A stretch of DNA of 64,000 bases from Paraphysomonas bandaiensis. Its lineage: Eukaryota > Chrysophyceae. The stretch spans positions 1 to 64,000 of the forward strand of contig CBFFRP010000024.1 of the NCBI GenBank assembly GCA_965644295.1. Direction: 5' to 3'. The notes below the pieces were generated by a model. The model ran no database searches, was not told where the DNA came from, and saw only the letters and a list, made by a program, of their open reading frames with translations. Of this stretch, positions 57,655-64,000 are shown piece by piece. The first letter of the stretch is position 1, and each line of letters starts with the position of its first letter. A program made the translations under genes and the position numbers.

Positions 57655-57941
57655 CGTAGAGGAATGAGAGGATGTTCTTTTCAGTTTAGTACTTGAAGTG
57701 ACTGTATAAGATATGCATAGGGCACATAGAGGTGTATGGTGTTATGTTATGCAGTGTGTAGTGTACGGCTGTAGAATAGAGGCATAATTTCCTCTTACTG
57801 AGAAGTTCTGTAGTAACGATAAAGAGAACCTTGCTTTGACTACCTGTAGTGTAGACTGTGTGAAAGCAACGGGGGTATTCCGTCCGTTTATTGATTTGTA
57901 ACATCCGTAACATTCGACCGAGTACCGTATTTTTCTCTGCG
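57655..57941 (+). repeat. 3' LTR (287 bp)
   Basis: Reads as identical to the 5' LTR. It starts 16 bp after the gag-pol stop codon. The sequence just upstream, ACAGGGGTG, is a very short and impure polypurine tract. Confidence 0.97.
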
Positions 57942-58888
57942 CGCATAGTGGTACTTAACTCACACATATGATGCAAGGTATGTGTATATTAAAGTGTTGA
58001 CCTCATTAATGTATTCATATTCTATATCGACAAGATAGCAGTACTGTTTTTCAAGTTGACTGTATGCTACATATACATATGAGTGTATCGAGGACTAATC
58101 TATTCGTATATATATCTGATCACACCACATGCAATCGATAGCATCAATAGAGGAATCAATAGAGGAGTCTTTAGAATTACCCCGCTCCATAAAACATTCG
58201 AAATCCTGTATGTCAAGAATGGAATCGAAAAGATGCATACTCCATACATAACACAACTGAAGCTTTTGTTTTACTCTCAGACATCTAGTTGTGGTAAACT
58301 TAGAAATGATTTCACCACATATATCACAATTTCTATATATTTTCAATACAACATAGTCTTAATAATCACCAAATTCTATAACTGAACTCGCTCATAAGTG
58401 ATGTTGTTTCAATCTCAGTGAAAAGAACTCATAGTAAAGTAGGCAAACTTGTGTCGTAGTTATAAAGGAATAAAAGTCTTTTACAAAGACATGCATCATT
58501 GTGATCATTTAGGGGTTGAGCTGCGAGCATATGATAACCAAAGAATGACTGAATAACAGATGTCCACCAGCTAGTGTACGAAGCAATGTAATATAAATTG
58601 CTTGGATCAATAATAACATTTTTTTCTTAACAAGTATTAAGCATGGTATACCACAAAGCAAGTTTAAGGATACATAGTAAGAGGATACAATGCATTCATT
58701 TCCACCATAATCGGAGGGGGTAGCGAAGTATTTAGTGTACTATGCGCTTCCATCTTTTAATTACGGCGGCAACAATAAGTACAACTACACGAATACTCAA
58801 CTAATTCCGCCCATTATAATGTAGCAAACAAGTACTATAGCACACCCTAATTACGCAGTTACCTATTCATACAAATTTATAAAATAGA
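57942..58888. other. Intergenic DNA right of the copia insertion
   Basis: It begins with the second copy of the CGCAT target duplication. The rest is AT-rich; frames of up to 100 codons near 58083-58385 occur on both strands without coding character. Confidence 0.55.
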
Positions 58889-59432
58889 TCAAGACAAGCA
58901 CTTATAAGACATCCGCATTCTCGTCGTGCACTGCAGCTTCGCACTGGCAGAATTTTGCGGATTTACAATATCCAACAAGTCCCGCCTTATACCGTCAAAT
59001 TCATTTGAAACATTAGCTCCAAACCCTGATAAACTATACGAGCACTTTTTGCATGCTCCTCGAGTCCCATTCCATCCTAGAAACTTAGATATTAACTGGG
59101 AGTTGTAGTGGCACCCAAAGTGCCACGGTCCTTGAGATAAATGTCTTGATGATAGAAATAGAGGCTTCAATAATTCAGAAAACCGAAATACCTAGCACAA
59201 CATTTCATACTCCGGAATTCAAGTACAAGAATCATACCTCAAAATATATTATGCCATCAAGCCGCTTAATAGAAGAGTGTTCGATCGAGTTTGGAGCTGA
59301 AGGAGTGGCACTGATGACAGAATTACCCCCAGCGGGTAGATCAAACAAGTCCAGTCCATTTCCTTCCCCACTGTTTGATTCAGTAAAGTCGTCATCGCCA
59401 TTATTCACCTTGCTCTGAGAATCATTCGACAT
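58889..59432 (-). CDS. Protein of unknown function with a Cys/His-containing conserved-looking core
   Basis: Two exons (59238-59432 and 58889-59164) around a 73-nt intron, phase 0, give 156 aa. The N-terminal 55 residues are Ser/Asn/Asp-rich and disordered. The second half has well-folded character: SQGPWHFGCHYNSQL, KFLGWNGTRGACKKC and GANVSNEFDGIRRDLLDIV. The spacing of Cys, His and the C-K-K-C pair could form a metal site, but I cannot name a family. It begins only 33 bp after the NCA2-like stop codon, on the same strand and in the same reading frame, so it might instead be a C-terminal extension of that gene separated by one TAG. Confidence 0.55.
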
Positions 59433-59465
59433 ATGTTGTGCTCTATTCGTAATAGCGCGGTCCAC

Positions 59466-61349
59466 CTATACAGCACCCTTACTCTGGAAAAAGGCAACAT
59501 AAGCTAACCGCACCTCACAGAGTGTTAGGCGTAACTTCATCAAAATTTCTGAGCGGTTAGGGGGTCGTCGTGGTCGAAATAGTAACGTATACAGCCCATA
59601 TATCCCCCCTCCTGCCCGAAGTATATATAAGTGCGTGTAATCGAGGTTATATTGAATCATACCCATTATCGCAATTCCAGGAATAGCTGCGGTGACAGCC
59701 ATTGTCAATTCATTCGACCTCAGCACCTAAAAGAAATATGTTAAAAGGTATCTTCCATTACAGCAAATTGCTGTATTCTCATCACCTTGTCCATTGTTAG
59801 CATTGCAGCCTCCATGTGAACTTTTAACTTCTGCATCTGACAAACAGAAACACATATTAGGACTGTCAGTATACATTGAAAGTAAAGTACACCTGAATAA
59901 GCATGGCAGATATTAAATTCCCAAATAGCAAGCTTCTCACGGGGTTAGACAACTCCTGATGACAAATATTATAAAACTGTTACATGGGGAGCTGGTAAAA
60001 ACAAACCGCTTCATAGCTTTTCATTAGGTTTTCCATAGCAGCATCATCAAACCCCATATCTGGACGATAAAGTTGTCCCGGAGTTCCTAATTATATAGCA
60101 CTCAATACTGCACCACAGAATACGAAACTGAAATCTCACCAAGAACACGGGATGAATAATCATATAGCATTCGCTTGAGAGTCTCCCGACTCTGGTTTAG
60201 ATCTTCAACAGTCACAATTTCGTCTCGCCTATATGCAGTATACATCTAACCATAACGTTTGATATGCAGAACACACAAACCTGCGAAGGGTATCGACAAG
60301 CTCATTCACTAAAGCAGCTACAGACAATAATACGATGATTTCATAAACGGAACACAAATTTAACAAGAATCCCACCAACCTATCGGATCCATTACATGTT
60401 CTTTAACATTCGATTGTACTATAAGGACAACTTTATCAATAAACCGACTCATGTTGCCATTCAAAGTGTGGCGGATTCCGTTCACAGCGACGTATGCAGA
60501 AAATGCTCCTATCACCGCATATCTCATCCAATAACGCTGAAAATGGGTCGGACGACGAACAAAGTTGGCCATCACAGTGGCTGGCCATTCAGACTACAAC
60601 AAGTCATATATTACATTATACAAGAGCTATAAAAGAATCACCTCTGCTTCACAGACCGTGCGCCTCGCCTGATCACATTTCTCCGCCAAGTCGGCACACG
60701 GCGACAATATCTCATGATGTCTCTTGACTGATGATGAACCATCCTCAAGGTTCAGGTACGGCTCATCTAAAGCTCCCAATCCTGCGATAAGCGTGTCCAG
60801 ACAATGTGCAATATGCTCTTGACTTGATGAGTAAAACCTCAGTTTTGCATCATGTGACATTTTACTACCAGACGTAATTTCTTCAGACGATTGCGCAAAT
60901 GATCGACTGGGAGATTTGCTAGTAGCAATAGCATAGTCAGTTGATATCTTTCGTAGTTCTGCCCCACAATGATGCAAGGAGCCTAACAATGCTGCAAAAC
61001 TATTGAATGTAGAATATAATATTGATAATCTCAAGTCAACAGTCCCATCATCACTTGGAACTGCTTTTTCAAAAAGACAACGTCGAAGCATAGAAAGAAA
61101 ATGTAGTGGTCCTTGATAAAGAAAATTGATACATACACTTTCAAATGGTGTGGCTTCAGCAACAGCTCTCCAATATTCAATTTCATGAAATATAACAAGC
61201 ATTTCACGATTAATTAAATCAACACTTCTTTGTAAAAGTTCAAATGTTGTACTACATATATATGCTAGATTAGTATCTTGTCGAAGTTTAAATACAATTT
61301 CTTTGGCCATAAAGATATCAATACCAGCAACTGGTATAGTTAAACTCAT
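59466..61349 (-). CDS. NCA2: NCA2-family mitochondrial protein
   Basis: Eight exons (60642-61349, 60380-60593, 60281-60317, 60140-60228, 60007-60086, 59893-59955, 59786-59836, 59466-59726), introns 48-62 nt, give 500 aa. Family signatures run RRPTHFQRYWMRYAVIG, then VNELVDTLRRDEIVTVEDL, then NPVRSLLFGNLISAMLIQMQ, then KVLRSNELTMAVTAAIPGIA. Two hydrophobic segments flank the first and last of these, as expected for a mitochondrial membrane protein. In yeast NCA2 is needed for normal expression of the ATP synthase subunits 6 and 8 from the mitochondrial genome; extension to this organism is inference. The start codon is 210 bp from ACTGCTGTA. The protein is somewhat short at its C-terminus, which leaves open a link to the adjoining downstream frame. 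Confidence 0.85.
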
Positions 61350-61865
61350 CTTTACTATATGAATATATATGTGTATATGTGTATAATGAGATCTATATAA
61401 TTATGAATATGATGCGTGTCTATCTACTGAACTCATCATTGTTCTTTCTAGGTATGTCTGTGTGTATGTATGTATATCCATATTGGACACTTCATAACAT
61501 TATTGTAAACGAAGTGATTTGTTGGACTTCAGAATCAGATTTTTTCTTCACTTCATATACTGCTGTACGTGTATGTACTCTGTATGTGTACCATATATAG
61601 GAGACAATATACTGGACTTTTTATATGGATATCTGATACACTGGTGTATGTGTTGCATAATATTATGAGTGAGAGTGGTGCAGGACCTGCTGTATTCTGC
61701 TGTATTTTGTATCATAAAGAATTCTACGTACAGTATATTCTTCTCATTTCATATCGACAGAAAACCCCTAATTTATGAATAAATACTTGATTTCGTTCTT
61801 GTGGTGAAGAAATAGCAGTAGTTTTTGTGCGAATGGACAGTTATGTGGACGGAACTGTTGCAGGA
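61350..61865. promoter_or_regulatory. Upstream region of the NCA2-like gene
   Basis: ACTGCTGTA at 61559-61567 and a double CCTGCTGTATTCTGCTGTAT near 61686-61705 are forward copies of the recurrent motif. No gene recognised. Confidence 0.35.
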
Positions 61866-62309
61866 ATGATACTCGAGAAGTAACAGTGTTGTCTGCAGGA
61901 GTGATACTCGAGAAGTAACAGTGTTGTCTGCAGGAGTGATACTCGAGAAGTAACAGTGTTGTCTGCAGGAGTGATACTCGAGAAGTAACAGTGTTGTCTG
62001 CAGGAGTGATACTCGAGAAGTAACAGTGTTGTCTGCAGGAGTGATACTCGAGAAGTAACAGTGTTGTCTGCAGGAGTGATACTCGAGAAGTAACAATGTT
62101 GTCTGCAGGAGTGATACTCGAGAAGTAACAGTGTTGTCTGCAGGAGTGATACTCGAGAAGTAACAGTGTTGTCTGCAGGAGTGATACTCGAGAAGTAACA
62201 GTGTTGTCTGCAGGAGTGATACTCGAGAAGTAACAGTGTTGTCTGCAGGAGTGATACTCGAGAAGTAACAATGTTGTCTGCAGGAGTGATACTCGAGAAG
62301 TAACAATGT
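61866..62309 (+). repeat. 35-bp minisatellite, about 12.7 copies
   Basis: The unit is TGATACTCGAGAAGTAACAG plus TGTTGTCTGCAGGAG, with only G/A variation (AACAGTG or AACAATG) between copies, implying recent expansion. Each unit contains an XhoI-type CTCGAG and a CTGCAG palindrome. All three minus frames are open across it and run outwards for 177-211 codons, because 35 is not a multiple of three and the unit has no minus-strand stop. Confidence 0.95.
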
Positions 62310-63130
62310 TGTCTGTTGCTGATCTCAGTGATATGGAGTACACTCCTGAATAGAGTATAATACAGATAGAGACTATGAGAGGGATCTTGCGGAGCATATA
62401 CATCCACTAAATACTGTACAGTGGTGTGTGAATAGTAATTGTAGAGGGAATGAGTAGAAGAAAGCGTATGTAACTGTCCATTGTTGCTGTGTTTAGTAAT
62501 ACGACCACTGCAGTATTAAAATCATGTGGAATTTGGATTCTTATGGTAAAGTAGTGATTATTGATTCTTACTGTCATACGATTTTGACTGTACCAGCATT
62601 GAATTTGAAGGCCTTTGGTGTGTTGTTGAGCAAGAGTTTAGGATGTCTGTTCTGGGGGCCGCTATGGAGATTTAGTAATACGACAACTTTTGCATATAGT
62701 GCATCAGCTGTATTATGTTGGTAGTAGGGCCTTAATTGAGTGTGATAATGATGTTCCTATTGAACTAAAAAGTATAATTTGTTCCTACTTAATTTTGCAG
62801 ATGTTCCTACTAAACTTAAATGGCAGTTGTGCCATATTTAAGTATAGTAGAATCGATAAAAATTTAGCTTAGTTGGAATGTATGCAAAATTTAGCAGGCT
62901 CAGCTGCCATTTTTATTTTAGTAATAACAAATGAAAAATTTAGTAGGGACTAATATATTTTCGCAAGTCAGAGTTATGGTGCGAATACGAGTGCTATTGT
63001 ACCATTGGCACCAATACAGTGTAATACTGCAGCACGGTTATTTTATATTTTCACATTTCTTAACTTTACCAACTGATTCAGCTCACAATAACTGAATTAA
63101 CAAATTAGAGTATTGTAGTAATATTGTTTA
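62310..63130. other. Gene-poor DNA
   Basis: No supportable gene. A short direct repeat of TTTAGTAATACGACNAC occurs near 62493 and 62672. The rest is AT-rich. Confidence 0.5.
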
Positions 63131-63145
63131 TAGTCATTATATATA

Positions 63146-63651
63146 TTGAAAGTCTTATTATTAGCAATATGCGTTAAAAACCTGCACCAACTTAGTAGCT
63201 AGATGAATGCTAGACAAAGTAGTTAGACCTCTACCTGTAACTAATCAGTACACGCTTTTTTATCCTACTATTTAACGCTACGGAAGCTGCTTGTGCGTCG
63301 CCGCAAGCACCAAGGTGCGACCACTTCCGCTCTGAGTTCTTAAGGTGAACATCCCGGATGCTTGACTTCGGCAGGCAGCCCAATACCCCGGTTACCCTTC
63401 AGGTGGGCCCTGTCCCGGATGCCCTTGAAATGGACCCATTCCCGGATGCCTGTTTATTCGTCAGGGCCCAAAGACGTCTACACAAGTGACACTTATTGGT
63501 GTCCCTTGTACCACACAAGCATTCGGCTATGAGTGGGCAGAAGAATATCTGCTGACTATGTTTGCGGCTCACGTTAGTTTCCCAGAGAAATAACTCCGGT
63601 ACTTATCCCCCAGAACACCACGAAAAGGTGCGAGTCCGACTTTGTTGAGGG
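63146..63651 (-). mobile_element. Retroposon family copy 3 (506 bp) with 15-bp target duplication
   Basis: Flanked by TAGTCATTATATATA at 63131-63145 and 63652-63666, a perfect 15-bp direct repeat. Starts TTGAAAGTCTTA and ends TTTGTTGAGGG, closely matching copy 2 throughout. No ORF. Strand is set so that the T-rich end is the 3' A-tail. Confidence 0.85.
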
Positions 63652-63871
63652 TAGTCATTATATATACAAACATATAAACGATCACCGTGTCAAACCATAC
63701 ATATTCTCTAGATCTTGAACAGACACTATTACCTCATACAGCTACTATACATCTATACATTGCTTATTATTTTCAAGTGTACTCAGTATATATTTTATAT
63801 TGTCTTTTGTACTGTATGTAGCATGTATACATTTGCACCTTAACGGCTATTTCTATGCAGGGCTGGGAAAC

Positions 63872-63971
63872 AATATATTGCAATACTATTGTTAGAGAGC
63901 GTTCCATCAATAGTATTGATGGAGGCTTTAAACAGGCCCAACAATACAATTACACTATATTGCAATATATT
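63872..63971. repeat. Short foldback element with 13-bp terminal inverted repeats
   Basis: AATATATTGCAAT at 63872 and its reverse complement ATTGCAATATATT ending at 63971 bound a 100-bp segment. A further inner pairing of ATTGTT with AACAAT is present. No target duplication was seen. Confidence 0.45.
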
Positions 63972-64000
63972 AGCATGACTATATATGAAAGTCTGATTAT

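Larger units (their letters stand above)
52957..57941 (+). mobile_element. Complete Ty1/copia LTR retrotransposon (4985 bp), apparently recent
   Basis: Two 287-bp LTRs (52957-53243, 57655-57941) read as identical. The 5-bp host sequence CGCAT flanks both ends (52952-52956 and 57942-57946), a target-site duplication. One uninterrupted gag-pol frame lies between. Domain order (integrase before reverse transcriptase) places it in Ty1/copia. The element is more GC-rich than its surroundings. Identical LTRs and an intact frame indicate recent, possibly ongoing transposition. Confidence 0.97.

Noticed and set aside
59449-59466. A 17-nt intron (GTAAGG...TATAG) linking the NCA2-like gene to the next ORF
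   Set aside because: Removing 17 nt shifts the frame into an early stop; other donor/acceptor pairs tried also failed to keep an open frame.
61866-62309. CRISPR-like regular 35-bp array
   Set aside because: Units are directly contiguous with no unique spacers, and the genome is eukaryotic; it is a minisatellite.
63625-63645. GGTGCGAGTCCGAC as a possible RNA polymerase III B box in the retroposon
   Set aside because: It resembles the B box at most positions, but the other copies diverge there, no A box lies at the right distance, and it sits at the wrong end for the orientation implied by the A-tail.

Overview
This 64 kb window is nuclear DNA from a eukaryote, most likely a unicellular protist. 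Genes are split by many short introns. I solved about thirty; most are 43-65 nt, a few reach 75, 92 and 125 nt, and all are GT-AG except one probable GC-AG. Intergenic DNA is AT-rich and full of repeats. The gene families are eukaryotic (PP2C, NCA2, WW/C2/GAF scaffold, polycystin-1/REJ-type receptor, DUF1769-DUF547 protein, F-box/ankyrin arrays with a CPW motif). I recall the CPW-type ankyrin arrays mainly from stramenopiles and related algae, so a stramenopile-like protist is my best guess, held with low confidence.

Layout, left to right. 1-823: satellite. 926-1946(-): secreted cupredoxin. 2477-3736(+): acylated GIDE-like protein. 5403-6165: two repeat-associated ORFs around a short inverted repeat. 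6816-8864(+): PP2C phosphatase. 9717-10409(-): GNAT acetyltransferase. 10841-14647: a very large inverted repeat (arms about 1.2-1.3 kb) with a tandem stem-loop array in both arms and a Mutator-type SWIM/AT-hook remnant in the spacer. 14903-20273(+): seven-exon DUF1769/PH/DUF547 protein. 21416-22489(-): LRR protein. 23139-24091(+) and 34122-35555(-): an inverted pair of F-box/ankyrin paralogs, one frameshifted, the other eroding at its 3' end. 26975-32102(-): GAF-coiled coil-3xC2-2xWW scaffold. 36618-38992(-): nine-exon Xaa-Pro aminopeptidase. 41243-50322(-): nine-exon polycystin-1-like receptor of about 2,877 aa. 50682-51586(+): secretory saposin-fold protein. 52032-52685(-): radical-SAM-like protein lacking the usual cysteine cluster. 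52957-57941: intact Ty1/copia retrotransposon. 58889-59432(-): unrecognised conserved-looking protein. 59466-61349(-): NCA2-like mitochondrial protein. 61866-62309: 35-bp minisatellite. 63146-63651: retroposon copy.

The strongest novel candidate is the copia element. Its two 287-bp LTRs read as identical, it has a 5-bp target duplication and a single 1460-codon gag-pol. The 16 nt where a tRNA primer-binding site should lie are the exact reverse complement of 16 nt inside its own LTR. That is the architecture of Tf1-type self-priming, which I know only from the Ty3/gypsy lineage, and here the primer-binding sequence includes the gag-pol start codon. Other notable signals are a CTGCTGTAT-like motif about 100-400 nt upstream of many start codons, a stem-loop array with compensatory changes, a roughly 510-bp retroposon family with 12-15 nt target duplications, and C2 modules that each carry an intron at the same position and phase.

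The genes are ordinary single eukaryotic transcription units rather than an operon. No rRNA, tRNA or CRISPR array was recognised. Exon boundaries were derived by hand from splice consensus, reading phase and protein similarity. For each multi-exon model given with an explicit exon list, the summed exon length is divisible by three.
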